Assembly: GCA_016800925.1 (NCBI GenBank)
Contig: JABCPU010000296.1
Coordinates: forward strand, 1-64,000
DNA: 64,000 nucleotides
Direction of reading: 5' to 3'
From: Suillus spraguei
Lineage: Eukaryota; Basidiomycota; Agaricomycetes; Boletales; Suillaceae
Shown one piece after another: positions 21,710 through 33,264 of the stretch. The first letter of the stretch is position 1. Every line of letters begins with the position of its first letter. The position numbers and the translations under genes were made by a program. The notes beneath the pieces were generated by a model. That model was not told the DNA's origin, did no database searches, and saw nothing but the letters and a program-made list of their open reading frames with translations.

Positions 21710-24700
21710 ATTCATCCGCCATACCCTCAATATTGAGAAACATGAGACTCTCAGCAGTGCCAGGTTCGTCAGTCTTGCGCTTCCGGCTACCATAACACAT
21801 GCAGTTAGACAACCCCTGGACCCTGGTGACAACAGTAGTAGAACTCACTAGACAGATTTGTATAATGAATGCATGAGGACATGAAATTTCTGCTCACTCG
21901 CCTGGAAAATCCCATTCAAAATGCCAACCAATGTTCAATAGATCCCCCCATACATCTCTGAGTTGAAGTCGTGATCATATTTTTCAGAGGAGTACTGCAT
22001 AATGACAGAACACACCTTCAATAATACATTATTATATATAACAAACAATAGAGATTGAAACACACCGCAGCGCTAGTGAGGGCTACCATTGCAACAGGCA
22101 ACTCCAACTCATCAGGATGATCATCAAGTATTGAGGTCAAATGATCATGCCATTTTAGCCCTGCTGCAAGCTCATCACTGAAGAAAGCTTCCTCGATAGT
22201 GTCCAAAATTGCAGGTGCTTGAAATGGTTTGGTTCAAATAACATCCCCTACAACATGGAATCAGCACAACAGCACCAGGAAGTACTATGATCAGTGTCCG
22301 AACCTTTGCATTCACAGGGTAGATGTAAGCATTATTTTTGAGAAGCTTCATGACTTCCTCATCGGCACCTTTCATCAGATGATAGTGGCTGGCCACATGA
22401 ACTTGCACTGCCTTTCAAATGTTCCCACGGATGCTCCCAATCCACCCCTCAGGCTGCCAAAGAGTTAAGACCCTCGACAGTCAGTATACTGAAAACAAAT
22501 ATGCTGAAAACATACCACTGATGACAATGCACGTACATACTTTGAGTCCTTTGCAAGGCATCTTCTCACTGCCTCAAACTCCTCTCCATCCTTAGTATAT
22601 GACATGAGGATGTCAGCCATCAGCTTTCTCCATTGCTGTAGTTCTGGGTACAAGTTTTCAAACAAGATATGTTCATGAAGGCGAGTAATCGAGGCATGGA
22701 GCATGTCTTGAATGTGAGATTGTTGTTCTGTGAGATTGACCTTGCCCGAACTACTGTACACAATACAACAAGTGGCAGGCCAGTCATTCTTGTGTGAGCA
22801 AATTGATTTCCCTGATACTTGTTCATATGCAGGTGATCCATCACTGATGGTATTGTCAATGTCGGGTGTACGCCAGGTTGGTTTCTGACAAACAAGTGTA
22901 GTGAGTGAATCTCTGTCAGCCAACTGAAATATAGCTTTGCACTTCTTGTTCTCTTTTCTGAAGCTGTTTAGTAACTCCTTTGGATGCCCATGTGGTCTTA
23001 CTGGAACCTTTCGGCTTTGAAGAATGGTAGTGGGGCCCAGAAGTATTGCTGGTCAGGACTATATCCTCGAGATCAGAGGACTCTGAGGTGTCCGGATTAC
23101 CAAGGGCATCGTTATCAGAATCCGGTGTACTCCCAATTGACTTCATCGACAAAGCAGAACTATTTGCCTGAGAATGTGACTTAACACTAGATGTGCGGCT
23201 GTTATTTTTCATGGAATGATTCCCTGTGATGTTGTTAAGACTGTACTCAAGGGTAGAGAGATCCGAAGGGCTTTGGCCTCAGTTCGTGCACTGTGCCCCT
23301 TTCTCGAGTAATGCCCCTTATTTCAGGGAGGAGTTATTCGTCCGAAGACCCGGAAGGAGTTGCGTGACGGATCCGGGTGTCCGAAGGTGTCGGATATGAT
23401 ATGTCCGAAGGTTATTCGGAACGTAAGGAGAGGACAGAGATTAAGGCTAGTTTCGGAATGAGTTCCTAACTAGAAACTAACGGAGATAGACTATCCAAAG
23501 ATAGAGTCGGAGATATAGACTATAGGAATCAATCCTAAGTCTCGGAAGGTGACTTCAAGCGGAAAGTGGCTTAAGTCCGGAGGAGGCAGAATGAGTAGAA
23601 TCTAAGATGATATTTGAACTAAGGTTCTATGGAGATCTACAAGTGGTTTATATACTGTAAGTATCTAAGACAGATAATCAGCAAGTCCGGGACCGAGGGC
23701 TATGTACGAAGTGTAACGGAAGTCTATTAGTTAATGCACAGCGGATCAGTAAGCATGAATCAGAAATGAACACAGAAAACGGATCAGTAACACAGGACGG
23801 AAATATAAACAGCCGGAATACCGGAAACAGGAGGAATGACGAAAGGAGATAGGTGCAGATATACACAAGGGAGTTAAGGTGCGAGAAGTGAGCACATTTG
23901 GATGGGTGGTCCGGGCAGGATCTGTGGACCGGACGGATATGGAATTGATCGGATCTGATCAGATATGGTCGGATCTGAGATTAGAAGTATGGTATATGAC
24001 AGATGTATGTCAGTACATGTTAGCTAGAAGCCAAATGAAAGAGGTTGATTCGCATACCATTGCCATGTGGTGCGATTTGAGGCCGCTATGAAATGAGTCA
24101 AGCAATGTTCAATCATAAATCACAGTACAGCATAACATACCTCATATTCAAGGGTAGCCTTGAGCTTCTTTGAGTCGAGTGCCACAATATCATCATCTGA
24201 TTCCTCCAGTTTGTTGTCGGACAAGTCAACTCCTCCGCTGTTCAAATCAGATGAGCTGTCATCACTTTCATCAGGCTTAACGTCATCTGAGTCAGAGTCA
24301 AAAAGCTGCGCAGCACTCAGAGGAGCTTTGCTCTTCCGTTGACAAATCACTGGAGCAGGTGATTTGTTTCCTGTATTAATAGAAATGTCAATGTGTTGAA
24401 ACGAAACTGAATGCTACTCACGAACTCGGGCCTGCTTGGGACCATCGGCCTCAGCAATGTTGGATGCTGCCCGCTTGCATGGATTCTTCTCTGTCATCCA
24501 GACTGTGTTTTGACTTATTCAGTACTAGGAATGATACTAAACCCAACCAACCAAGCGACACATACCTTGATTTTTAAGAGCATCAGTCTTGGCTTGCTGA
24601 ACTGGGCCTTCAGAGATAGCATTCAGTCCATGAGTAAGAACAAGCTAGAAAAACATACAGGCTGAAGCATCAACTGACTGTTGATTCTTGCTTTTCAACT

Positions 24701-24755
24701 TGGCAGCTCGCATAACTGCAGCCTTCTCTGTTGGTGTGAGTAGCACTTGGGACAT
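21710..24755 (-). CDS. DUF6532-domain protein
   Basis: The start ATG is at 24755 (MSQVLLTPTEKAAVMRAAKL). Several small exons give a Lys-rich, then acidic Ser/Asp-rich N-terminal half (AAQLFDSDSDDVKPDESD). The next intron, from about 24139, holds a family B LTR. The C-terminal domain follows: ILFENLYPELQQWRKLMADI, KGADEEVMKLLKNNAYIYPV, then ILDTIEEAFFSDELAAGLKW and ELPVAMVALTSAAV. The tail GSRKRKTDEPGTAESLMFL ends at TGA 21710-21712. The EAFF...PVAMVAL pattern is that of DUF6532, a basidiomycete domain of unknown function. The splice acceptor after the LTR and a frame change near 22950 are unresolved, so the gene may be inactive. It is probably a passenger or accessory gene of the Plavaka element. 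Confidence 0.65.
23233..24001 (-). mobile_element. Solo LTR, family B (copy 3, minus orientation)
   Basis: This is a reverse-complement family B LTR (plus strand TGTTAAGACTGTAC ... GGTATATGACA), 769 bp. It has a perfect 5-bp target duplication GATGT (23228-23232 and 24002-24006). It lies in an intron of the DUF6532 gene in the gene's sense orientation. Confidence 0.95.
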
Positions 24756-24900
24756 TCTCAAAGTGAGATCAAATCAGTGTGTGGCTTGAAAAAAATTTGG
24801 ACTCACTTATCACTTACAAATTCGGAACACTCCGCTATAACCCGATACCTGTCAGCCCCAAACTCAATCAAATATTTCTCTGTGCTCACTGTCTTGAATC

Positions 24901-27900
24901 ATGCCAATCTGTAATGGCTGTGTTTGCTCATTCACTGAGAGTGGTTACTCTCGTCACCTCGCACAAACTAGAAATACATCCTGCATCAGTATCTATGAAG
25001 AAATGTATAACTACATGCCTAGTCACTCACAAGAGGTAATTTTTCCCTAAGTACCAGATTGTGAGACAGCTGTTTCTAATATGGCAGATTAGGAGAACCT
25101 GGATGTTGTTGACGACATGAACCTACATGGCAATTCCAACCATGAGTTTGAAGGGGACTATTTCAACACCATGCCAGGAGACCTCCAATGGCCAGAAGAT
25201 GACAAGGCAATTGCAGAGGAGGATGAGGAGGAAGTCGCTGATGAAGCTTGGGTGGCGGAGCAAGAAGCCAATTGGGAACCTCCTATTCAAGTTACCAAAG
25301 AACCAGCCATCAACTTGAATGATGAGAATATTCCCATGGATGAAGACAATACTGTGGCTCACCTAGAACAACGGACACGTCATCATGAGGCAGAGCTCCC
25401 CTTGCATGAGGGACCTTACATCACCAAGTTTCCACTCCATAGTGCAGGAGCAATAATCAATACTGAATCTGATGACGCAGATACATTCATGCAACTGGAG
25501 CATGGATATCAGTCTTACCGTGGAAAGATTGATGGTAACAGCACAGTTTGGGCACCGTTCACCTCACGCATCAACTATGAGGTGGCTCGATGGGCAAAGC
25601 TGCGAGGGCAAGGATCCACAGCATTATCAGAGCTGCTTGAAATTGAAGGCATGAGTCCAGCATCATACAACTGAGTGATAGTTCTGTTCTGATCAGTGAC
25701 ACTGCCTTTTAGATCTGTGACAAGCTTGACCTCTCTTACCAGAATTCCCGCGAACTCAACAAGATCATTGATAGCAAAATTCCAGCTCATCGCCCTCGTT
25801 TTCAGCAACAGGACATATTGGTGGCAGGTGAAGCTTTTGATGTCTATTTTCAGGACATCATTGAGTGTGTGAAGGCATTGTATGGAGACCCTGAACTGGT
25901 GCCTTACCTCGTGTTTGCCCCAGAACGACACTATTCTGACAAGGACAAGACTCAGCATGTCTACCACGACATGCATACTGGGCAGTGGTGGTGGCACACT
26001 CAGGTGAGAGGATGGTTGTCGCATATGGTGCTCAGCTACTAGATCTAATTGAAAACACCAATGATAGAAAGAACTGGAGAAAGAAGAGCCTGGGGCTATG
26101 ATAATTCCAATTTTGCTGTCATCAGACAAAACACAAGTCACAATGTTTCGAAACAAGGCCGCATACCCCATTTATATGACTATTGGGAACTCACCCAAGC
26201 ATATACGTCGACGACCCTCCCACAATGCACAGATATTTCTTGGTTATCTGCCCACCACAAAGCTTGAACATATCACTAATAAAGCTGCAAGGCGACGGTG
26301 TCTTGCTAATTTATTTCATGCGTGCATGTGTCATATTGTCACACCATTAGTCGAGCCAGGGAAACATGGGATGTCTATAGCCAGCGGTGATGGGGCCCTT
26401 CGTCGTGGGCATCCTCTTGTTGCATGTTATATTGGAGACTACCCAGAGCAACTGTTAGTGACTGGGATGAAGACTGGAGAGTGTCCAAAATGTGACATAC
26501 CTTCGTCTGAGCTTGGTAGCAAAGACCTTCCATTCGAGTTGCGGAATATGGATGAAATTCTGAACACTCTGGCATTGGCTGATGATGATCTGATTCAGTT
26601 TGCAAAGGCATGTCATGATGCAGGTAAGTTTCTTCCAGCTGAATCGCACTGTCCTGTTTGCTGTGGTATTGCTGACTGGGAACTTATCAGGCGTGAAACC
26701 TCTATATTATCCTTTCTGGGAGGAACTCCCACATTGTAATATATTCAACGCAATCATGCTGGATATTCTCCATCAGCTATATCAAGGGCTGGTGAAACAT
26801 ATGATCTCTTGGCTTAAGTCTGCTTGTGGGGGGATGGAAATCGATGCACGGTGCAAACGTTTACCTCCCAATCATAACATCTGCCTATTCATGAAAGGCA
26901 TCTCGGTTCTGTCACAAGTCAGCGGAACGGAACATCAGCAAATATGTAGGTTTCTGCTAGGTATCACCAGTGATATCTGTCTGCCTGATGGTGCATCCTC
27001 GGTGAGACTTATTCACACAGTACGAGGCATCCTCGACTTTTTGTATCTTGTACAGTACCCATGCCACTCTGATTTGACCTTAGAGCTACTTGGCGACGCA
27101 CTCAACTGATTTCATGATAATAAATCTGTGTTTGTGGACCTAGGCATCCGTTCATCGTTCAACCTTCCCAAACTCCATTCATTTCGGCACTATGTCACAA
27201 TGATTCAAATTTTTGGAACAACAGACAACTATAATACAGAATATACAGAACAGCTTCACATTGATCTGGCAAAGGATGCGTACTGTGCAACAAACCACAA
27301 GGACAAATACATGCAAATGACACTTTGGCTCGAGCAACGAGAGAAAATGTTATGGCACGATAAATTTATTCAATGGCAACTCGCAGGACCCACTTCATCC
27401 GATCATATTCCTCATTCTCATCCTCTACCCCACTCTGACCTTGTATATCTCCGTCAAGCAAAGCTAGCAAAGCACCCAGCTGTTAAATGTGTGACTTTCA
27501 CGTCACTGGTTCATGACTATGGCGCAGTACATTTTCAAGCAGCTATGGCACGTTTCATTGTGCAAGTCATGCAACCTGATTTGACTGCAAGACAGTCTGA
27601 AGATGCCACCTGCAATGTTATTCTCCCATTCCAGTCAGTTTCAGTATTCCATAAGGTCCAGTATAGTGCTATTGATGATCATGGCATGCCAAACCATGTT
27701 ACTATTGATGCAATACATGCATGACCTGCATGACATGATGGCCATAACAGGAGGGTTCCAGCAAGGTTTGATACTGCACTCGTAAATCTGGGTAATGGTG
27801 GAAAATTGGGCGTGGAAGGTAAGTGTCTTACTGTATATATGTTGGGACACTCATGCTGATGAACCACTGATACTAGGATATCATGTCGCACAAGTTCTTG

Positions 27901-28229
27901 TGATCTTTTCATTGTCGGTCAATGTTCGCCATGCATTATTTCACAATGACAATGTGCCGGATCAACTTGCTTATGTTGAATGGTTCACACCCTTCTCTGC
28001 CATACCAGATATCAATCATGGCATGTATAGGGTGTTGCATGCATTTGAGGATGGTGACAGGCAAGCAAGTGTCATTCCTATCCGCAATATTTGATGCTCT
28101 GTCCACTTAATCCAAAAATTTTGGGCGGTGGCTCCACATGACTGGACAGCGAGCAACATGTTGGATCAGTGTAGTACATTCTTTGTTAACAACTTTACTG
28201 ACCGAGATGCATATGTAACTCTATTTTAG
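24901..28229 (+). pseudogene. Plavaka transposase (CMC/EnSpm-like), recently inactivated
   Basis: Exon 1 (24901-25035) encodes a C2H2-like finger (CNGCVCSFTESGYSRHLAQ, then C). The intron at 25036-25092 splices to ENLDVVDDMNLHG. Then come YEVARWAKLRGQGSTALSEL, GEAFDVYFQDIIECVKALYG, ERHYSDKDKTQHVYHDMHTG, IPILLSSDKTQVTMFRNKAA, HITNKAARRRCLANLFHACM, GDYPEQLLVTGMKTGECPKC, ILHQLYQGLVKHMISWLK, FGTTDNYNTEYTEQLHIDLA and, at the end, DRDAYVTLF stop. The Asp-rich motifs (SSDKTQ, DILHQLYQG) fit the DDE-type core. Two defects are visible: a donor GTGAGT changed to ATGAGT near 25652, and DALN followed by TGA at about 27107, where relatives have Arg (CGA). Both are CpG-type transitions. Confidence 0.88.
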
Positions 28230-28444
28230 TTATACGTATATTTACTACCACTCAGTACTGTGACTGTTCAAAGCTTCCTCTGTATTCCGGACATCTGACA
28301 GCTTAATTCTCATGGTGGTCACAGGCTAATTTTTTCGAGTCAATCTTGCTCTTGTTTGTGTACTACTACCATCTGTGTGTGATATTTATGGTATGTACAG
28401 ATTAAAGTTCTGTGCTATGGAACTTTGATTAATGATGTTGCAGG

Positions 28445-28927
28445 ACCCTACTGCAGATAAAGAGAATGAATTTCCTGGGAAACGGTTGGTTATTTCTATG
28501 GTAATTGATGCTCCAAGTCTGTCTGATGGATGTCTAGCCCACGCTCACCTTCCCTCAAATTCAGTGAACATAAGCTCATAGATGGGTCACCCATTAAAAA
28601 CTTGCCTGTCAAAAAGTAAGTCGTCAATTAATGTTATATTCTTGGATAAATTCTCACCTTCAAGTGGTCAGGGCTAAAAAATTCCTGCCCCACAGAATTG
28701 CATGCCCAGAACTGGGGATATTCGCAACGAGTCCTTTGGCAGATGTGCCTCAGACTCCTGTCCCACCCTACCATCAGACTCCAGCCCCTGTGACAGTCTC
28801 ACAGATGTATATGTATAGACTCATTGGAGATTGTTGGGATGCCAAAATCAAACGGTGCAAGGAGGCAAAAAAGGCCCATTTGTTGGAAGTGCAGCTTGCT
28901 GCCCATGGAATACGTAAACTAGTTTGA
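28445..28927 (+). other. Small coding-like segment at the 3' end of the Plavaka element
   Basis: Coding-like pieces downstream of the transposase (DPTADKENEFPGKR, FSEHKLIDGSPIKNLPVKK, donor GTAAGTCGTC) splice plausibly to FLPHRIACPELGIFATSPL and a basic C-terminus (KIKRCKEAKKAHLLEVQL) ending at a stop at 28927. It is not recognised. It could be a third small gene of the element. Confidence 0.3.
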
Positions 28928-29112
28928 TAGTATCCTGTATCTGAAAAATTTCTCCAATACTTTTGATTTTTTTTGGGTGATGAGCAAATAAGCTGATATT
29001 TGGGATCATTGGGTCTTTTTGGTGCACATTAGAGAAAACGGTATATGATTTTCTGCGTTTGATATGATTCGCCCAAATTATGCCCAATATGAAAAGGGGG
29101 TTTTTCCTGATG

Positions 29113-29131
29113 TGAATGATGCTGGGAATGC
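29113..29131 (-). other. 19-bp remnant of the CxC gene between two transposons
   Basis: This stretch is all that separates the Plavaka element from the KDZ element. On the minus strand it supplies GCATTCCC AGC ATC ATT CA, encoding IPSII of the split CxC gene. It includes the Plavaka TG duplication (29113-29114) and the KDZ 8-bp duplication GGGAATGC (29124-29131). Confidence 0.8.
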
Positions 29132-29256
29132 AGGCTATAGTGTCATATTGATGCTTCAAGGTATGTGATAAGAGACACACCTTGATGCACAATGTGTGTA
29201 GTTCCCTGACGTCTGTAGCTTGATGCTTCATGAAGCATCAAGCCTTTGTGTGTGTG

Positions 29257-29720
29257 CGCTGAAGCTTCACGCTTTCCCACGACGCTTGGTTGAACTTTTT
29301 TGGGCAGGTACGCCCATTCCCTGCTTCTTTCCGTCTCTGTACTGAAGCTTCACACTTTCCCACAATGCTTCAGATCTCTGATTTCACCGCTTCTGGTAGT
29401 CCTAGCTTCTGACCCTTCTCAACCTGTCTAGCCCATCAGCAGGTACACCCCTTCACCGCTTCTTTGCGTCTCTGCGCTGAAGCTTCACGCTGTCCCATGA
29501 TTTTACAGATATCTGATTTCACCTCATATGGTAGTCCTGGCTTCTGACCTTCGTTCCCCTTCTCAACCCGTCTAGCCCATCAGCAGGTATGCCCCTTCAC
29601 TGCTTCTTTGCGCCTCTGCGCTGAAGCTTCACGCCTTCCCACGATTTTACAGATTTCTGATTTCACCTCTTTTGGTAGTTCTGGCTTCTCACCTCCGTTC
29701 CCCCCTTCTCAACCCATCTA
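29257..29720 (+). repeat. Left subterminal repeats of the KDZ element
   Basis: CTGAAGCTTCACRC recurs at about 29259, 29342, 29477 and 29621. It is embedded in longer repeats of 135-144 bp that share CAGCAGGTAYRCCCCTTCAC and TTTCACC...GGTAGT. Upstream at 29220-29242 is the palindrome TTGATGCTTCATGAAGCATC. Such subterminal arrays are typical transposase-binding regions in DNA transposons (inference here). Confidence 0.75.
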
Positions 29721-29783
29721 GCCCATCAATTTGATAGTCTAGCCCATCAATTTATGGGCTAGACTATCAAATTGATGGGCTAG
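29718..29783. repeat. 66-bp perfect palindrome (30-bp arms)
   Basis: Arms CTAGCCCATCAATTTG... (29718-29747) and their exact reverse complement (29754-29783) flank the 6-nt spacer CAATTT. It would form a long hairpin or cruciform. It lies at the inner edge of the subterminal repeats, between them and the minus-strand gene. Confidence 0.92.
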
Positions 29784-30260
29784 GTGATGATCAACATCGC
29801 TTTCAAACGATTTTTCTCACTAAGTCCATGATACCGAACGAGGCCGAATTCCACGAGATTTGCCACCTCAAAATCTCTTTGTATGTACAAGTATATATAC
29901 AGTGATACCGAACAAGGCTCGATTGAATAAGATTCGCCACCTCAAAATTTCACCAAGACCCATCTATCAGTATGTACGAGTGTGAATACAGTACTGTGTG
30001 TATATGATGTACAACAAAATTACAAGCTGTCACCGCGCGAAATTTTTACCAAGTCCAACACCGTGAATTTCAGCAAAAAATCGATTGTATTAACGAGTCC
30101 ATGGTGCCCTAAGAGGTATTACAATACAGGCAGTATGGTATGGACTGGTATAATGAAAGCAGCATTAACTACAGTATCTTGATGGGCAGACAACTCAGGT
30201 GCCGGATTTGCGCTTCCTGTCACAAATATTAGCACCGTCCAACGATGACAGGAAGAGCAC

Positions 30261-32650
30261 TTACTTCTTTTGAACAGCATTCTCTGCCTCACCTGTCCTA
30301 AGTCTCTTAGCGCTCCCACCTATCATGTTTGCCTGTGCCATGCGTGTAGACTCCTGGCGAACCCGACCCGTCTTTCGAGGAGGGTTGTTGACTTGCAGAC
30401 ACTTTTGCCCGACACCTTCAGCTTGCACTTTGATTTGTCCACCAGGTGCGTCCATGGTGGTTGCGGTGGGACGGACGACTCTTTGTGCAGTAGGTGCATC
30501 TGTGGTGGTTGCGGGACTTGCGGCAGGAGGTGCATCCGTAATGCTTGCAGCGGGAGGTGCGTTCGTAGTGGTTGCTGTGGGAGGTGCATTCGTAGTGGTT
30601 GCTGTGGGAGGTGCATTCATAGTGGTTGCTGCGGGAGGTGCATTTGTAGTGGTTGCAGCGGGAGGTGTGTCCGTAGTGGTTTCAATTTGTCCACCAGGTG
30701 CATCTGTGGTAGGTGCGGCGGGAAGGACAGGTGCATCCGTGGTAGGTGCGGCGGGAAGGACGACTCTGTCAGAGAGTTTGTTAGTTGACATGGAGTGAGG
30801 AAGCGGGATTTCCTGCATATTGATGCTGTCAAAGTTGAACACCGGCATTTCTGTCAAAGGCAAGGGCGCAGTGAGAGGTGTCATCAGTGTCGAGTGCCTC
30901 GTTGTATCCCAAAGCTCGGACTCCCTCCTCCACGATGTGATCGGGGTATCGGGTGAAGTCAATGACAAGGGAGGGGCCCATGACCCTGACGCTGACAGGA
31001 ATGTTGATGGAAATGTAGGGAGCAGTGTGGGTGTTTGGGGGCGAGGTGGTTGTTGGCCTAGAGGGCTGGTGTCAAAACCCCAAGAGTATGGGCCGTCGAG
31101 TCCTTGCAAGCCAATGCGCGAGGGCCCCGGTGAGTCGAAGACATTGAGTCCTTGCACGCTGATGCGTGAGTGCCCTGGCGAGTCGAAGGGCATCATGGTG
31201 GCCCTTGCAGGTGACGAGAGATTCACCTGCAATGAGGTACTCGCCGACATTGTCGGAGCCTCGGCCTCTTGATGCGATGACGTCTCTTCTTGTTCCGCAG
31301 GGCGCACATAGTCTAACGCGCGCTTCTTCCTGTCCTCTTCAGCTGTACATAATACATTACATTAGTTGTGAATGTTTTAAAGAAGAAAAAAACGTACTGA
31401 AAACCGTCCCAAGGTAACTGAGATATGGGTTGAGATGCTTTTCCGTAAAGTTCGAAGTCGCCTGCTTCCATGTAAGGCCAGATTGATTCATGCCTGTGTG
31501 ATAGCTAAATACAATCAGCAATAAGAACGGAGAATGTGTATATCAAATTCTACGTACCTCGACACATTGAGCATGCCACCGAGGCGAGGATCAGGGCCTC
31601 CACCAATGACTGACCACTCCCAACCTGTTAGCTGTCTTACCGCGTCAAAAAATTGCGATATTGGGCCTATACACTCCTCTAGTGCCCTGATTAATGTCAC
31701 AGTATGAGCGAGACGTAATGTAGACATACAAATTTCACTTACTTTGCATACTGCGCGTTGGTAGGTGTTCCAGTTGCAGTGGCTTCGGAGAGCATGACAG
31801 AAGCCTTAGCTTCACGTTCTTCGGCAGCCTTCGCCTTGCACAACGACCGAATTTCTGACGGCGCAGCTTCATATGCTGCCTTTGTCGACTCCTTGACTGC
31901 CATCAATTTCTTGTTCTTGGTCACGAGCAACCCGGCCTCGATTTTCTCCTTAATCTGCGACCGTACAGCAGTGTCATAATTCAATTTGGAAAAATTTTCG
32001 ACCTCGGTATGAGCCCGAGTTCCTTTTGCCTTGTTGCCGAGCATCTTTGTAATCGATTTTGTCATTGCATTGAGTTGTGACCGACCGCCCTTGCGAGATC
32101 TATAATTGAACCAATTTTTTATTTGCTGATTTTAAAATGAGCATCGTCTTTGTAAATCAAATTCATCGCTGTGAAATGTATTAACCTTCTTGCGCGCCTC
32201 AACTGCCTTTCCCAGCACCACATTCTCAGCCTCGCTGAGCTGTGAAAGTGTCTTGTCTGGGTACAGTACATCAATTTCGGGCCATCGATTCAGGAACTCC
32301 ATGCTAACGGTGGACCAGAAGTTCAACAAAGTACCCTGAAGTTGCTGTTTCAGGAACTCGCTAAATTGAGTCTCTAGGTAATCCTTTTGTTCAGGGCTCG
32401 TCCATTGGGATCCAACCATCTGTCATAATGGTAGCGTGATCAATGACAGCATATTGCTAGGCGTGTGTCACCGCTTACCTCGTCTTTTTTTGGTCTGGGT
32501 CCGGTATGTCGGCTGGAAGGCTTTAATTTAAAGTGCCTCGATCGTTCACAGCATATCATGGTAGGATTTTGGACATTACTCACTTTTTTTTGCTTCTGGT
32601 TGCCCAGCTGTAGTAGTTTCAGGTGCGTCTGACCAAACAAAACATACAGT
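30261..32650 (-). CDS. KDZ-element accessory protein with homeodomain-like helix
   Basis: Exons on the minus strand encode APETTTAGQPEAKK, then PSSRHTGPRPKKDE, then MVGSQWTSPEQKDYLETQFS, FLNRWPEI and LSEAENVVLGKAVEARKK. A splice (donor GTTAATAC, acceptor AATCAG) leads to QIKNWFNYRSRKGGRS, which resembles helix 3 of a homeodomain. Then come a helical segment (KSITKMLGNKAKGTR, KEKIEAGLLVTKNKK), FFDAVRQLTGWEWSVIGGGP, and a 349-residue last exon rich in Ser/Pro with six TTTNAPPAA-type repeats, ending ENAVQKK stop at 30261. The first exon is uncertain (a possible ATG near 32785). It is probably DNA-binding and transposon-encoded; no named family is recognised with certainty. Confidence 0.7.
30526..30687 (-). 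repeat. 27-bp coding minisatellite, six units
   Basis: GGAGGTGCATTCGTAGTGG-type units start at 30526, 30553, 30580, 30607, 30634 and 30661, exactly 27 bp apart. They encode nine-residue Thr/Ala/Pro repeats in the minus-strand protein. The exact period preserves the frame. Confidence 0.93.
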
Positions 32651-32814
32651 CAAGCCTCAAAATAAGGTTTGGCCATCAATGAGAGACCAATCATGTTCCT
32701 CTATTCCTATATACATTGGATCGGAGTTAAATTTAATGTCATATATGAAAAGCTACCGCCCCAAGGGCTCACTCACCCCCATTTAGTATCAACACGTTAT
32801 CGGTTCATTTTCAA

Positions 32815-33264
32815 ATGAGCGATTCCAATAATACTTGTACCGTGTGCATCCAGCCATGCACTCCGTCCTCGGTGGAGCCACTAACCTTCACCATCGATGA
32901 GCTTGCTGCCACTCTGCAGCTCATCAGGGACCAGGACGGTGAGTAAAATTTAATTCCATTCTTTGACATTCTCACTATTTAATTATCTAATAGAGATCTT
33001 CCAAGCGCACAACAATACCGCTGTGGAACTGCCCTCTCCTCAAACAAACGATTGCCCAGCTTGCATTTTCCGTGCACACCGTCAGCAGTGCTATGCCTGC
33101 CGTGCGAAAATTCCCAAAGAATCTGAACCCAAGCCTCAGCTTGATACCACTGGTGAGTTGTTTTTTTCCACCAAGCTCCAATTCTCATTTAATTTATCCT
33201 AGCACGTACACCCACTACACAAAATGACGGCTCATCCATTAGCACCGCCATTGTAGTAGACTGA
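32815..33264 (+). CDS. Small cysteine-rich protein, three exons
   Basis: The exons are 32815-32938, 32994-33152 and 33203-33264, with introns GTGAGTAAAA...CTAATAG and GTGAGTTG...CCTAG. The protein is about 115 residues. The N-terminus MSDSNNTCTVCIQPC is followed by FTIDELAATLQLIRDQ. A cysteine module CPACIFRAHRQQCYACRAK comes next, with a short Ser/Thr tail ending AIVVD stop. The two CxxC pairs suggest a zinc-binding knuckle. Reading is fully open across both splices. It begins about 170 bp from the 5' end of the divergent minus-strand gene. No family is recognised. Each exon is short, so gene finders may miss it. Confidence 0.7.

Larger units (their letters stand above)
21474..29112 (+). mobile_element. 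Plavaka-type DNA transposon, 7.6 kb
   Basis: The ends are inverted repeats. The left end starts CATCAGGGAAAACCTCCTTC. The right end, read inward on the minus strand, starts CATCAGGAAAAACCCCCTTT, with similarity over about 40 bp. The element is flanked by a 2-bp duplication TG (21472-21473 and 29113-29114). Excision with one TG restores the CxC gene frame (minus strand ATT CAG GCT GTG). Inside is a divergent gene pair: a DUF6532 protein (-) and a zinc-finger Plavaka transposase (+), whose start codons are about 145 bp apart. A family B LTR (23233-24001) sits in a DUF6532 intron. Confidence 0.8.

Noticed and set aside
30270..30788. Cysteine/glycine-rich 172-residue plus-strand frame
   Set aside because: It is the antisense of the Thr/Pro minisatellite in the minus-strand KDZ-element gene.
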